A stretch of 64,000 bases of DNA from assembly GCF_027460065.1 (NCBI RefSeq), contig NZ_JAPYZZ010000004.1:143812-207811 (forward strand). The letters run 5' to 3'. Below are positions 36,269-48,875 of this stretch, one piece after another; the first letter of the stretch is position 1, and each line of letters opens with the position of its first letter. The notes under the pieces were generated by a model that made no database searches, was not told where the DNA came from, and was given only the letters and a program-made list of their open reading frames with translations. Source of the stretch: Martinezella rhizogenes (lineage in GTDB: Bacteria > Pseudomonadota > Alphaproteobacteria > Rhizobiales > Rhizobiaceae). A program made the position numbers and the translations under genes.

Positions 36269-37045
36269 ATGCTGTTTCTCGACAGCGTAGCCATGAAGGA
36301 AAAGCCGGAAGGATGGGAGGAATATCCTTTTTCCGTCCCGGCCATGCGCCATCTGGAACGCCTCGAATTCAAGACGCCGATCACCTTTTTCGCGGGCAAT
36401 AACGGTTCCGGCAAATCGACATTGCTGGAGGGGCTGGCGGCGGGAATGACGGCCTATGCCATCGGCAATCATGGCGAGGTCAAGGGTGACCTCTATCTCC
36501 AGCATGCCGAGACCGTGGCGAAGGCCTTTTATTTCGCCCGCAAGAAATATCCGAAAATCCGTATGTTCCTGCGTGCGGAAGACGTGCTGGGTTATATCCG
36601 CCGGCAGAACGAGGAGGCGCTGGACGATTTTCGCTGGGAGCGGGAAAAGGCCCTGAAAAAAGGCGAGGATTTTCCGGATGAAACGCCGGAGACATTTCGC
36701 GGGATCGTCAGGAATAACAGCCTCGACCGGCGATCACATGGCGAAGGTTTTCTCGATATCATGCACCGGCGGCTGCACGGCGCCGGTCTCTATTTTCTCG
36801 ATGAACCGGAAAGCCCGCTTTCGCCGCAAAAGCAGCTCGAACTGGCGGCCATAATCCGCAACGCGGCCGATGATGGCGGGCAATTGATCATCGCCACCCA
36901 TTCGCCCGTGCTGCTGGCCATTCCAGAGGCAACGATCTATTATTTCGACGAGGATGGCGTCACCGAACGGCTCTATGACGAACTGGAAAACATAGCCTTC
37001 CTGCGCCGCTTCCTTGATCGTCCTTCGAAATACCTGAACGATTGA
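36269..37045 (+). CDS. AAA-type ATPase (ABC/SMC-like fold), function unknown
   Basis: The 258-residue protein is a stand-alone ATPase of the AAA_23/RecF-like group. Walker A is GNNGSGKST (residues 43-51), a charged helical insert spans about 85-150, Walker B is YFLDEPES, and a histidine switch occurs in IIATHSPVL. It has no nuclease or membrane domain. An AAGGA lies before the ATG. It sits alone next to an AT-rich patch, so it could be a housekeeping P-loop protein or a remnant of a defence module; nothing nearby decides this. Confidence 0.8.
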   Translation: MLFLDSVAMKEKPEGWEEYPFSVPAMRHLERLEFKTPITFFAGNNGSGKSTLLEGLAAGMTAYAIGNHGEVKGDLYLQHAETVAKAFYFARKKYPKIRMFLRAEDVLGYIRRQNEEALDDFRWEREKALKKGEDFPDETPETFRGIVRNNSLDRRSHGEGFLDIMHRRLHGAGLYFLDEPESPLSPQKQLELAAIIRNAADDGGQLIIATHSPVLLAIPEATIYYFDEDGVTERLYDELENIAFLRRFLDRPSKYLND

Positions 37046-37123
37046 GAACCGATAAAGCTTGAAATCCCGCCGCGCTTGCCGCATGCCCATAAGTACTACG
37101 TAATTTAGAAAAGAAGCAGGCTT

Positions 37124-38455
37124 ATGTCTCCCACCACCACACCGGCGGCAGCCCGTCCCCTCAACAGTCAGGATTTCAGAACGCTCGGACTTTCGGCCCT
37201 GGGCGGCGCGCTCGAATTTTACGACTTCATCATTTTCGTATTTTTCGCCACCGTCATCGGTCATCTGTTCTTTCCGCCGGAAATGCCGGACTGGCTGGTG
37301 ATGATCCAGACCTTCGGTATCTTCGCCGCCGGTTATCTGGTGCGGCCTCTGGGTGGCATCATTCTGGCACATTACGGCGACCGGTACGGCCGCAAGCGCG
37401 TCTTCGCCTTCTCCATCCTCCTGATGGCGCTCTCCACACTCGGCATGGCGCTGATGCCGACCTATGCCACCATCGGCGTGGCGGCACCCATCCTGCTCAT
37501 CATCCTGCGCATGCTGCAGGGCGCGGCTATCGGCGGCGAGGTGCCGGGCGCCTGGACCTTCGTTGCCGAACATGTGCCCTTCCGCCGCGTCGGTCTCGCC
37601 TGCGGTTTCCTGACATCCGGCCTCTCCTTCGGCATCATGCTGGGCTCGCTGATTGCCTTTGCCATCAACTCACTCTTCACGCCGGAAGACGTGGCAGCTT
37701 ATGCCTGGCGCATCCCATTCCTGCTCGGCGGCATTTTCGGCCTCATCGCCGTTTATCTGCGCCGCTGGCTGGAAGAGACGCCGATCTTCATGGAAATGAA
37801 GAAGTCGAAGTCACTCACGGACAAGCTGCCGCTTGGCCTCGTGCTGAAGCACCATATGCGCGGCGTGATCATCTCCGCCCTGCTGACCTGGGTTCTGTCA
37901 GCGGCCATCGTGGTGACCACGCTGATGACGGCCACCTTTCTGCAGAAGCTCTACGGTTACACCCCGACGCAGGCCTTAGCCGGTACCAGTTTCGGCACAC
38001 TGTTCCTGATCTTCGGCGTCATCATCGCCGGCGCATTGATCGACCGGGTGGGCTCCGGCATCTTCTTCATGGGCGCCAGCATCTTCTTCGGCATCGCCAC
38101 CTTCACCTTCTACAGCTATGCCGGTACCTCGCTTCAGACCATGTTCGTGCTATATGGAGTGATGGGCCTCTCGGTCGGTATGGCCGGCGCGGTGCCCTAT
38201 GTCATGGTGCGGGCCTTCCCGGCATCGGTCCGCTTCTCGGGCCTCTCCTTCGCCTATAATGTCTCTTATGCGGTTTTCGGCGGGCTGACGCCAATCGGCG
38301 TGACGACGGCGCTTGCCATCAATCCCATGGCCCACGCCTGGTATCTGGTCTTCATCGCCGTCCTCGCCTTCGCGATCGGCCTCTACCTCCACCTGCGCGG
38401 CAGCGAGGTCGAAAGCCATGTCGGCATTGAGGAACTGGCGGCATTGCGGTCGTAA
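37124..38455 (+). CDS. MFS transporter of the metabolite:H+ symporter (MHS) family
   Basis: The 443-residue protein has 12 predicted helices and MHS marks: LGGALEFYDFIIFVF in helix 1, GDRYGRKR in loop 2-3, and RMLQGAAIGGEVPGAW in helix 4. Family members import carboxylates, shikimate or proline/betaine with protons. The substrate is not clear. A bidirectional terminator follows, separating it from convergent metH. Confidence 0.9.
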   Translation: MSPTTTPAAARPLNSQDFRTLGLSALGGALEFYDFIIFVFFATVIGHLFFPPEMPDWLVMIQTFGIFAAGYLVRPLGGIILAHYGDRYGRKRVFAFSILLMALSTLGMALMPTYATIGVAAPILLIILRMLQGAAIGGEVPGAWTFVAEHVPFRRVGLACGFLTSGLSFGIMLGSLIAFAINSLFTPEDVAAYAWRIPFLLGGIFGLIAVYLRRWLEETPIFMEMKKSKSLTDKLPLGLVLKHHMRGVIISALLTWVLSAAIVVTTLMTATFLQKLYGYTPTQALAGTSFGTLFLIFGVIIAGALIDRVGSGIFFMGASIFFGIATFTFYSYAGTSLQTMFVLYGVMGLSVGMAGAVPYVMVRAFPASVRFSGLSFAYNVSYAVFGGLTPIGVTTALAINPMAHAWYLVFIAVLAFAIGLYLHLRGSEVESHVGIEELAALRS

Positions 38456-38471
38456 GTTCAACAGCGAACAC

Positions 38472-38503
38472 AAAAAAAGCGCGGGCAAGACCCGCGCTTT
38501 TTT
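38472..38503. terminator. Bidirectional terminator between the MHS transporter and metH
   Basis: A 7-bp stem GCGCGGG / CCCGCGC with loop CAAGA is flanked by an A-run and a T-run of six or more, so it works in both directions. Confidence 0.9.
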
Positions 38504-38528
38504 ATTTGTCCCGGCGATGCGTGAAACA

Positions 38529-42302
<3,774 letters not shown>

Positions 42303-42347
42303 GGGCACACTCCTCATTTCGATTTGCAAGAACGCAAGCAGTCAAGT

Positions 42348-42369
42348 CACATAAAGATATGTTTATGTC
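42348..42369. promoter_or_regulatory. Probable SahR operator upstream of metH
   Basis: CATAAAGATATGTTTATG (42350-42367) is an 18-bp palindrome with one mismatched pair. The 22-bp window matches the sahR site at 19 positions. It overlaps a TTGACA (minus strand, 42366-42371) that could be the metH -35 element. It lies 46 bp from the chosen GTG. Confidence 0.8.
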
Positions 42370-42481
42370 AATATATCTTCAAGGGACAGGCATGGCTTTG
42401 CGCCATTCCATCACGTTACGAAATATCGCTGACAGATGACAGGTTTATACAGCAAGGATATAAGCCGAAGCAGCAAACCGC

Positions 42482-43741
42482 ATGGAGGACGAGATGGCCG
42501 AAGACGATCATAACAGCCGCAACTGGAACACCCTGCCCTGGCACCGCCAATGGCTGGTGAAACAGGCCGAAGGACTTTTCGACTTCTTCCAGCACCGCGC
42601 CCTCAACCCCGCCGGCGGTTTCTTCGATCTGGACGCCAAGGGCACGCCGTTGCAGAAAAACGACCCCGTGCGCGGCATCCACGCTTCGGCCCGCATGGTG
42701 CATTGCTTCTCCATCGGCCACCTGCTCGGAAGGCCGGGCTGCGGCGATATCGTCGACCACGGCATGACCTATCTCTGGAACAGGCATCGCGATGGCGAAC
42801 ATGGCGGTTACTTTTGGCAGGTGAACGATGCCGGTCCGGTGGATGCCACCAAGCAGGGCTACGGCCATGCCTTCGTGCTTCTGGCCGCCTCTTCCGCCAA
42901 AACCGTCGGCCACCCACTTGCCGACAAGATGCTGGCCGACATTACCGAGGTTCTCGAAACCCGGTTCTGGGAAGAAAAACACGGCGCCATCGCCGAGGAA
43001 TTCAACCGCGACTGGTCGCCGATCGATAATTACCGCGGCCAGAATTCCAACATGCATCTGACAGAAGCGCTGATGGCCGCTTATGAAGCGACGGGCGACA
43101 GCAACTACCTGACCAAGGCCGAACGGATCGCCGATCTCGTCATCCGCCGCCGCGCCGGTGAGCTCGATTTCCGCGTGCCGGAACATTTCGACGAGAACTG
43201 GACGCTGGACAAGGACTATCGTGGCAACGAAATGTTCCGCCCCTCCGGCTCCACCCCAGGCCATTGGCTGGAATGGGCACGCCTCATCCTGCAATTATGG
43301 GTGCTCGACGAACGCCAGCACGATTGGATGCCGGTGGCCGCTAAATCGCTTTTCGTGCAATCCATGGCGCTCGGCTGGGACCGGGAAAAGGGTGGTTTCT
43401 TTTACACGCTCGATTGGAACGACAATCCCGACAAGCGGGCAAAGCTCTGGTGGCCGATGTGCGAAGCGGCGGGTGCCGCCCACTTCCTCAACGAAAACCT
43501 GCCGGCGGACCCGTTCTACGAGGACAGCTACCGCCGCATCTGGAGCACCATCGCCAACAACTTCATCGATCATGACAATGGCGGCTGGCACGAGGAACTG
43601 ACGGAAAATCTGGTTCCGGCCCACACGCTGTTCCCCGGCAAGGGCGATATCTACCACGCCCTTCAGGCCTGCCTGATACCGCTTTTCCCGGCAGCGGGAA
43701 GCCTGACGAAGGTGATCAAGGAGAGCGACGGGGATTATTGA
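42482..43741 (+). CDS. AGE-family sugar isomerase/epimerase (mannose-isomerase-like)
   Basis: The 419-residue protein has the (alpha/alpha)6 barrel of the N-acylglucosamine 2-epimerase family. Recognisable are RGIHASARMVHCFSIG, QGYGHAFVLLA, NMHLTEALMAAYEATG, and STPGHWLEWARLI with catalytic histidines. Aldose-ketose isomerases of this family (mannose isomerase, YihS) share these. A mannose isomerase activity is known from Agrobacterium, which fits, but sulfoquinovose or other 2-epimers cannot be excluded. It starts behind GGAGGACGAG-like sequence, and an in-frame ATG four codons later is possible. Confidence 0.85.
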   Translation: MEDEMAEDDHNSRNWNTLPWHRQWLVKQAEGLFDFFQHRALNPAGGFFDLDAKGTPLQKNDPVRGIHASARMVHCFSIGHLLGRPGCGDIVDHGMTYLWNRHRDGEHGGYFWQVNDAGPVDATKQGYGHAFVLLAASSAKTVGHPLADKMLADITEVLETRFWEEKHGAIAEEFNRDWSPIDNYRGQNSNMHLTEALMAAYEATGDSNYLTKAERIADLVIRRRAGELDFRVPEHFDENWTLDKDYRGNEMFRPSGSTPGHWLEWARLILQLWVLDERQHDWMPVAAKSLFVQSMALGWDREKGGFFYTLDWNDNPDKRAKLWWPMCEAAGAAHFLNENLPADPFYEDSYRRIWSTIANNFIDHDNGGWHEELTENLVPAHTLFPGKGDIYHALQACLIPLFPAAGSLTKVIKESDGDY

Positions 43742-43767
43742 GGTTCTGCAAAAATGAATGACCTGAC

Positions 43768-43814
43768 ACCCTCTCCGTCACACCGGACTTGTCTGGACGC
43801 GATATGGAGAGGGT
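43768..43814. repeat. Long inverted repeat between convergent genes
   Basis: Outer arms ACCCTCTCC (43768-43776) and GGAGAGGGT (43806-43814) pair perfectly, with a smaller CCGGAC-TT-GTCTGG hairpin inside. It lies between the AGE gene and the phosphatase stop. There is no T-run, so its role as a terminator is doubtful; it may be a degenerate intergenic repeat. Confidence 0.55.
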
Positions 43815-43815
43815 C

Positions 43816-44394
43816 TCAAAACCCGATGGTTTCCTCGAAATCATCCCAGGACTGGTACATTTCATAGCGCCCGATGCCGGGGATCGGCACATGCCCGTAA
43901 TAGGGTGAAAGCTGAAACTCGGCGGCCGCCTCGCTCTTGCCGGCCACAACAGCCACGTAAATGGCGGAGGCAAGCCCGGTGCGGTTCGCGCCGTGTTCGC
44001 AATGGATAAGAACGGGCTTTTCCGCATTGCGCAGCACCGCCGCCAGCGTTTCCGAATCCTCCACTGAGACCTTTTCGCTCGAACTCAGCGGATAATCGAC
44101 AAGCCGGATACCATTGTTTTTCGCCGCGCGACTTTCGGCCTCATACCAGCCCTCACGCTTTTCATCGCGCAGGTTGATGATCGTCTTGATACCATAGGCC
44201 TTGGCATAAGCGGCGATATCCTTGCCGCTCGGCTGGGCCGAACGATAGAGCTCGCCGGGGATGACTTCGTGAAAATTTCCCGTCAGCTGGCCGATACCCA
44301 TATGCGCGCCGGCCAGAACCGGCAGGGCGACAAGGCCAATGGCCGTGATTTTCAGAAACTTCAGAACACTATACAAACCGTCAACTCGCGACAT
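43816..44394 (-). CDS. Dual-specificity/tyrosine phosphatase-like protein, membrane-anchored
   Basis: The 192-residue protein has an N-terminal hydrophobic helix (FLKITAIGLVALPVLAGA) that would be a signal or anchor, then a compact phosphatase domain. The family segment ELYRSAQPSG precedes IKTIINLRDE, and the active loop HCEHGANRTG has the HCX5R pattern with its Cys and Arg. It is therefore probably active in the periplasm. The start at 44394 places the hydrophobic helix at the N-terminus; the frame continues to 44562 without family support. The substrate (protein, lipid or polysaccharide phosphate) is unknown. Confidence 0.8.
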   Translation of the reverse strand: MSRVDGLYSVLKFLKITAIGLVALPVLAGAHMGIGQLTGNFHEVIPGELYRSAQPSGKDIAAYAKAYGIKTIINLRDEKREGWYEAESRAAKNNGIRLVDYPLSSSEKVSVEDSETLAAVLRNAEKPVLIHCEHGANRTGLASAIYVAVVAGKSEAAAEFQLSPYYGHVPIPGIGRYEMYQSWDDFEETIGF

Positions 44395-44577
44395 CAATCT
44401 GATGGGCGGGGAGATGGCACCGCAAATGGACGAAAACAAGTCGCCGGCTTTGCCAGTGCCGGGCGCGAGGCATTCCTCTGTCCAGTGAAGTCGCTGTGGT
44501 GCAAGGCTTTCCCGCGTGCCATCAGCAGCGCTGAAAATTTTCAAAATCCCGTGATCGCGCAATGCCCTGAGAACAGT

Positions 44578-45030
44578 TCAACCGAATTCCGCGGAAATGA
44601 TGGTCACGCGCCATTCCAGCCGTTGCGGCTCCACCCTTTCATTGTTGCGCAGCCGGAAGGACCGGCAGGCTGCGAAGGTCTCGCCGGCCTCGATCCGTCT
44701 CTCGCTCACCTGATAGGGATCGAAGGCAACGGAGGCGCGGAACGCCGGCTCGAAACCTTCCAGCGTATAGGTCAACCGCTGCACGGCGACATTGTTGTCA
44801 TTGCGGAAGCTGACACGAATGGGCAAGGCCGGATCCGCGCAGGTGGCATCAAAACTGGCGGTCGCAACGATATGCTCGAGCCGCTGGCTGCCGCGCCGCC
44901 AGTCATAAATGACAAAGGCGGCAGTGGCTGTCCAGATCAGCAACAGGCAGATGACGACGGGTTTGAGATGCCGCGGAAACGCAATGAGGGTAAGAAGAAG
45001 AATGGCACTGAGAACGGCTCCGACAATCAC
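44578..45030 (-). CDS. Small membrane protein of unknown function
   Basis: The 150-residue product starts with GTG behind GGAGG. Two hydrophobic helices (about 1-20 and 25-43) are followed by a soluble domain of about 100 residues, rich in beta strands, with two cysteines (ATCADPA, AACRSF). I recognise no family. It lies upstream of the phosphatase gene in the same direction, 183 bp before it, so they may be expressed together. Confidence 0.6.
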   Translation of the reverse strand: MIVGAVLSAILLLTLIAFPRHLKPVVICLLLIWTATAAFVIYDWRRGSQRLEHIVATASFDATCADPALPIRVSFRNDNNVAVQRLTYTLEGFEPAFRASVAFDPYQVSERRIEAGETFAACRSFRLRNNERVEPQRLEWRVTIISAEFG

Positions 45031-45435
45031 GTCACTCCTCCCCAGCTAATACAAAACCCCATGCGACCTCGTCCTCCCATGCCCTCACCTCGCAACGACC
45101 AGCCTCGTGGCGTGGGCACGGCGGTATCGTCTCGACCGCAATAATGCTTCCTGAAATGCGGCGCGAAGCACCGGCATTATCACTGTCAGTTACAACTCTA
45201 TGGCCGCCTCCCCCGCTGTCAAGACAACCAAGCGTGACACCGGCTGATGGCCCGGCCCGACCTTTGACGAAACTCCAGTGGGAACCAAACGCAGCCGAGG
45301 ACGTTCGCAGCATCAGAACCGCATTGCAGGGCGATAGAACGCCGCGATCCGGGGCAAGGACGGCCAAAACGCCGGGAGGGCACGAGCGCCTCTTGGAACC
45401 GCCGAACCCCAACCCATATTAAAAGTAGCTAATCT
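45031..45435. other. 405-bp intergenic region without a supported gene
   Basis: Frames in both directions are short, start inside unrelated sequence and have no ribosome-binding site or family match. The region lies between divergent genes. The last 60 bp are AT-rich (around CATATTAAAAGTAGCTAATC) and probably hold the promoter of the outer-membrane protein gene. Confidence 0.6.
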
Positions 45436-45471
45436 ATGCTATGGATGTCAGTCAGCTCAGGGAGAAAAACG

Positions 45472-46101
45472 ATGAAAACGCTGATCGTAACGTCACTCCT
45501 GGCCCTGTCGGCCAGCACCGCAATGGCCGCGGATGCCGTCTACGAAACCCCGGCCCCGCCGGTTGCGCAGGAAACCCTGCCGGTCTTCACCTGGTCTGGC
45601 CCCTATCTTGGTATTCAAGGTGGCGCGGGCTGGGCAAATGGCGATTTTTCGGCTGGCGGCCCCGTCGTCTCGGATGATTTCAACGGTGGAATTCTCGGCG
45701 CCTTCGCCGGTTACAATTACCAGTTCGACAATAACATGGTCCTCGGCATCGAGGGCGATGTCGATTATAACTGGAACGACAACGACTATTCCGGCGTCAA
45801 AGTCGGCACGGACTGGCAGGGTTCTGTCCGTGGCCGCGTCGGTTATGCCTTTGACCACGCTTTGATCTATGCCACCGCCGGCTGGACGGCCACCCGCGGC
45901 TTCATCGAAACGCCCGTCGGCGACGACAAAGCTACCTTCAACGGCTACACGGTTGGCGCAGGTCTGGATTACGCCTTCACCGACAACGTCTTCGGCAGGC
46001 TGGAATATCGCTATAACGACTACGGCGATAAGGACATCTTCGGTATCAACACCGATTTCGACCAGCATACCGTGAAAGTGGGTCTGGGTGTGAAGTTCTG
46101 A
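45472..46101 (+). CDS. Omp25/31-type outer membrane beta-barrel protein
   Basis: The 209-residue protein starts with a signal peptide (TLIVTSLLALSASTAMAA) behind GGGAG. The mature part is an eight-stranded barrel with alternating hydrophobic strands, starting at FTWSGPYLGIQGGAGW and ending in GLGVKF with the C-terminal phenylalanine needed for Bam insertion. It matches the surface antigen family of Brucella and Rhizobium (porin-like OmpA_b-brl). It is monocistronic with a strong terminator, which suggests high expression. Confidence 0.88.
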   Translation: MKTLIVTSLLALSASTAMAADAVYETPAPPVAQETLPVFTWSGPYLGIQGGAGWANGDFSAGGPVVSDDFNGGILGAFAGYNYQFDNNMVLGIEGDVDYNWNDNDYSGVKVGTDWQGSVRGRVGYAFDHALIYATAGWTATRGFIETPVGDDKATFNGYTVGAGLDYAFTDNVFGRLEYRYNDYGDKDIFGINTDFDQHTVKVGLGVKF

Positions 46102-46121
46102 GCCGGACCATATAGTTCAGC

Positions 46122-46148
46122 AAAAGCCCGGCCACCCGCCGGGCTTTT
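46122..46148 (+). terminator. Terminator of the outer-membrane protein gene
   Basis: A 10-bp stem AAAAGCCCGG / CCGGGCTTTT with a seven-base loop, followed by TG. Confidence 0.85.
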
Positions 46149-46308
46149 TGTTGCGGGAAGCCTGCGTGGGCTGTGATCTGCCCATATGAAGGTTCGAAAA
46201 TATGAACGTCAGGGCACTGAAACATTCACAGGCCGTTCACCCGTGCCATGCCATCATGCGGGCATAATGAGCCTCTATCTCCCGAAGCAGGCTTATGGAG
46301 TAGCCCCG

Positions 46309-46680
46309 ATGAAAAAGATAATTCTTTCCACAATTGCTGCGCTGGTCGCCACCGGCAGCATCTTCGCGTCCTACGGCACCGCTGCCGCGCAGGACTATCC
46401 CTATCGTCCGCGCTACGACCGTGGTTATGACCGCGGCGGCCCGCCCCCACCGCCCTATCGCGAACACCGCCGCCACAATAATGGCGCAGCCATCGCCGGC
46501 GGCCTCGCCGCAGGCGTCATCGGCGGCCTGATCGGCGGCGCCATCGCCAACGGCAATGGCGGCCCGCGCTACTACGAACCGCCACCACCGCCTCCGCCGC
46601 GCTGCTGGTTCGAAGACCGCCGCGTTCCCAACGCCTATGACGGCGGCTGGCACATGGAGAGCATGCGGGTCTGCAACTGA
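46309..46680 (+). CDS. Secreted proline/glycine-rich protein with glycine-zipper segment
   Basis: The 123-residue protein begins with a signal peptide (KIILSTIAALVATGS to AAAQ). The mature region has an Arg/Tyr-rich and Pro-rich stretch, then a glycine zipper (GAAIAGGLAAGVIGGLIGGA) that may pack in a membrane, and a C-terminal part with two cysteines (PRCWFE and MRVCN). The start at 46309 is preceded by GGAG and gives the signal peptide; the longer frame from 46186 does not. Similar small proteins are common in rhizobia, with unknown function. Confidence 0.75.
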   Translation: MKKIILSTIAALVATGSIFASYGTAAAQDYPYRPRYDRGYDRGGPPPPPYREHRRHNNGAAIAGGLAAGVIGGLIGGAIANGNGGPRYYEPPPPPPPRCWFEDRRVPNAYDGGWHMESMRVCN

Positions 46681-46805
46681 TCTCAGATAACTTCAGGTCT
46701 GGCTTGTCATGCGCAAGCCGGACCGATCTCCCAATGAGATACCACGCTTCCCGAGCCTGCACAGTGGCAGGAACATCGTCATAAGCATCTGACTTTAAAA
46801 GAAAA

Positions 46806-46881
46806 TGGTGGGCCCGGAGAGACTCGAACTCCCAACCAAGCGGTTATGAGCCGCCGGCTCTAACCATTGAGCTACAGGCCC
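46806..46881 (-). tRNA. tRNA with CAT anticodon, probably tRNA-Ile2 (lysidine type)
   Basis: A 76-base tRNA folds on the minus strand: acceptor GGGCCTG / CGGGCCC with one G-U pair, D arm GCTC...GAGC, anticodon stem GGCGG / CCGCT with loop CTCATAA (anticodon CAT), T arm GGGAG-TTCGAGT-CTCTC, and an encoded CCA. The anticodon-arm and variable-loop sequence resembles minor isoleucine tRNA (ileX) more than elongator or initiator methionine tRNAs, so tRNA-Ile(CAU), read as AUA after lysidine modification, is preferred. Confidence 0.9.
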
Positions 46882-47060
46882 TTTCGGAAAAAATGATCCG
46901 AAACACCGGTTTCGCAATGGCTCGAATCCGGCAGGTCACGCTCTAACGTAATTTTTACAGCCCGACAAGCCAATCCTGCTTTCGCAAAGCAGTGTCGCCG
47001 TATTAGCTACACAATCTAAGGCAATACCCTTCAAAGGGACTCAATCAACGAGGAAACACC

Positions 47061-47804
47061 ATGAAGACAAAAACGGCCCGCCTTTTCGCACTCACGGCAT
47101 TGACTGCGGCGGCCACGATGCCGCTTGCCGCCCAGGTATCTGCGCAGGAGGCCTCCCCGCGCGAAGCCACCATCAGTGTTTCCGGCGAAGGCCAGGCGGC
47201 CATCGCGCCCGATATGGCGATCCTTTCCTTCAGTGTCGTCAAGCAGGCGGAAACCGCAGCGGCGGCGCTGACGGAAAACTCCAAGGCGCTCGCGGATGTC
47301 CTGAAGGCGCTTAAAGAAGCCGCCATCGAAGACCGCGACCTGCAGACGAGCAATTTTTCGGTGCAGCCGCTTTACAAGCATTATGAGCCCAAGGACGGCG
47401 TTTATGTCGCGCCCGAGATCACCGGCTATCAGGTATCCAACGGCCTGACGGTGCGGGTGCGTGATCTGAAGAAGCTCGGCGCGATCCTCGACACCTCCGT
47501 CAAGCTCGGTATCAACCAGGGCGGCGATATAACCTTCACCAATGACAAGCCTGAAGCCACAGTGACGGAAGCCCGCAAGCAGGCCGTTGCCGACGCAATC
47601 GCCAAGGCGAAGACGCTGACGGAAGCGGCAGGCGTGAAGCTCGGCCGTGTCATTCAGATCAGCGAGAACTCGCAGCGCCCGATGCCGATGCCAGCCGGCG
47701 CGATGCGTGCTTCGATGATGAAGGAAGCCGACAGCGTGCCGATCGCTTCGGGTGAGAACAACTACAGCGTGGTGGTCAACGTCACCTTCGCGCTCGACCA
47801 GTAA
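47061..47804 (+). CDS. SIMPL-domain (DUF541) periplasmic protein, BP26/Omp28-like
   Basis: The 247-residue protein has a signal peptide (LFALTALTAAATMPLAAQVS) and one SIMPL domain: ATISVSGEGQAAIAPDMA at the start, SNFSVQPLY in the middle, and a C-terminal NNYSVVVNVTF strand. Homologues include the Brucella antigen BP26/Omp28, which forms large ring-like periplasmic assemblies. The function of the family is not settled. It is monocistronic with a strong terminator. Confidence 0.88.
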   Translation: MKTKTARLFALTALTAAATMPLAAQVSAQEASPREATISVSGEGQAAIAPDMAILSFSVVKQAETAAAALTENSKALADVLKALKEAAIEDRDLQTSNFSVQPLYKHYEPKDGVYVAPEITGYQVSNGLTVRVRDLKKLGAILDTSVKLGINQGGDITFTNDKPEATVTEARKQAVADAIAKAKTLTEAAGVKLGRVIQISENSQRPMPMPAGAMRASMMKEADSVPIASGENNYSVVVNVTFALDQ

Positions 47805-47875
47805 GATCGACGGCGGCGGCACCCCGGTGCCGCCCTGCCCCATCTTCAGTTCCGCCATAGGCATAATCAAAAAGA

Positions 47876-47916
47876 AATGCCCCTCGCTGCCATTTCGGAA
47901 GCGAGGGGCATTTTTT
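47876..47916. terminator. Bidirectional terminator between the SIMPL gene and the small secreted protein gene
   Basis: A 13-bp stem (AATGCCCCTCGCT / AGCGAGGGGCATT) with a short loop is followed by TTTTTT on the plus side and TTTCTTTTTG on the minus side. Confidence 0.9.
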
Positions 47917-47965
47917 ATCGATCTGCCATACGGGGATATCGACAGATCAATGAAGATCGCTGCTG

Positions 47966-48301
47966 TTAGCGGCGAATAACCGGGCAACCACGTTCATTGG
48001 CGAAAACGACGCGGTCACGGCCGTAGCGGTTGAAACCTGCCACCACGACGCGACGCGGCGAGACATCGACGACGCGGGCGCGGCGGAGACCCATGCGGCC
48101 TGCCTTTTCTTCCGCAAGCCAGGACGAGCAGCCGCGATCCGGACGGCCCGGACGACCCCAGCCCGGACGATGGCCAAAACCATCCTGAACCTGAACCCTG
48201 AACTGAACATCCGAGCCTGCCGAAGCCGCCGGCGCGGTGACGGAAATTCCACCGAGGGCAATGAGGGCAGCCAGGCCGGCTTTTGCGAAGGTGCTGAACA
48301 T
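47966..48301 (-). CDS. Small basic secreted protein of unknown function
   Basis: The 111-residue product starts with a signal peptide (FSTFAKAGLAALIALGGISV, cleavage near ASAG). The mature part is basic and Gly/Arg-rich (GHRPGWGRPGRPDRG) and has two cysteines (GCSSWL, GCPVIRR). I recognise no function. Similar small proteins occur in rhizobia. The start at 48301 follows the signal; an upstream frame start adds 13 unlikely residues. Confidence 0.65.
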   Translation of the reverse strand: MFSTFAKAGLAALIALGGISVTAPAASAGSDVQFRVQVQDGFGHRPGWGRPGRPDRGCSSWLAEEKAGRMGLRRARVVDVSPRRVVVAGFNRYGRDRVVFANERGCPVIRR

Positions 48302-48452
48302 GAACTCACTCCGTTTGTTTCTGTGCCGACAGGGGAACATCCCCCGGCGATTGACGAGACCTTAGAGCCGCCTGCCTGAATATGAACAGAACCGAATGTT
48401 CAGCAGGCGTTCAGAGACATTAACACGGAGCATGGCCATCCGGATCCGTACC

Positions 48453-48875
48453 TCAGGGTGATATATGCAGCACGATTTCGCGGCGGTGCGGCTGGTCGCG
48501 ATGTTCAAAAAGATAAAGGCCCTGCCACGTGCCGAGCACGAGCCGGCCCTCGCTGATCGGCACGCCGATGGAAACCGCCGTCAGCGCCGATTTGATGTGG
48601 GCGGGCATATCGTCGGGGCCTTCCAGCGTATGAACGATCCAGCGCATGGAAGGATCGCTGGACGGCGGCACGAGACGGGCAAAAAATGTCAGGAGATCGC
48701 TTTTGACATCGGGATCGGCGTTTTCCTGAATAAGCAGTGAGCAGGATGTGTGCCGGACGAAGATCGTCAGCAACCCCTCCTCCAGCCCTGCCTGCCTCAC
48801 CATAGCTTCAGCTTCGGATGTAAACTCGTAGAGGCCCTGTCCGCGGGTTGCGATGGTTATTTTTCTCTGCGGCAC
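48453..48875 (-). CDS. YjbQ-family (UPF0047) protein
   Basis: The 140-residue protein has the family core: GLLTIFVRHTSCSLLIQENADPDV with conserved histidine, and the C-terminal GTWQGLYLFEHRDQPHRR. YjbQ proteins have weak thiamine-phosphate synthase activity, but their true role is unknown. The GTG at 48875 gives the usual N-terminus (PQRKITI); an ATG at 48911 adds 12 residues. The gene is monocistronic and divergent from the phytochrome gene. Confidence 0.85.
   Translation of the reverse strand: MPQRKITIATRGQGLYEFTSEAEAMVRQAGLEEGLLTIFVRHTSCSLLIQENADPDVKSDLLTFFARLVPPSSDPSMRWIVHTLEGPDDMPAHIKSALTAVSIGVPISEGRLVLGTWQGLYLFEHRDQPHRREIVLHISP

Noticed and set aside
43768..43814. Intrinsic terminator between the AGE and phosphatase genes
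   Set aside because: The inverted repeat is good, but neither side has a T-run; recorded as a repeat instead.
45144..45422. Short frames in the 405-bp gap before the outer-membrane protein gene
   Set aside because: No ribosome-binding site, no family match, and overlapping frames on both strands.
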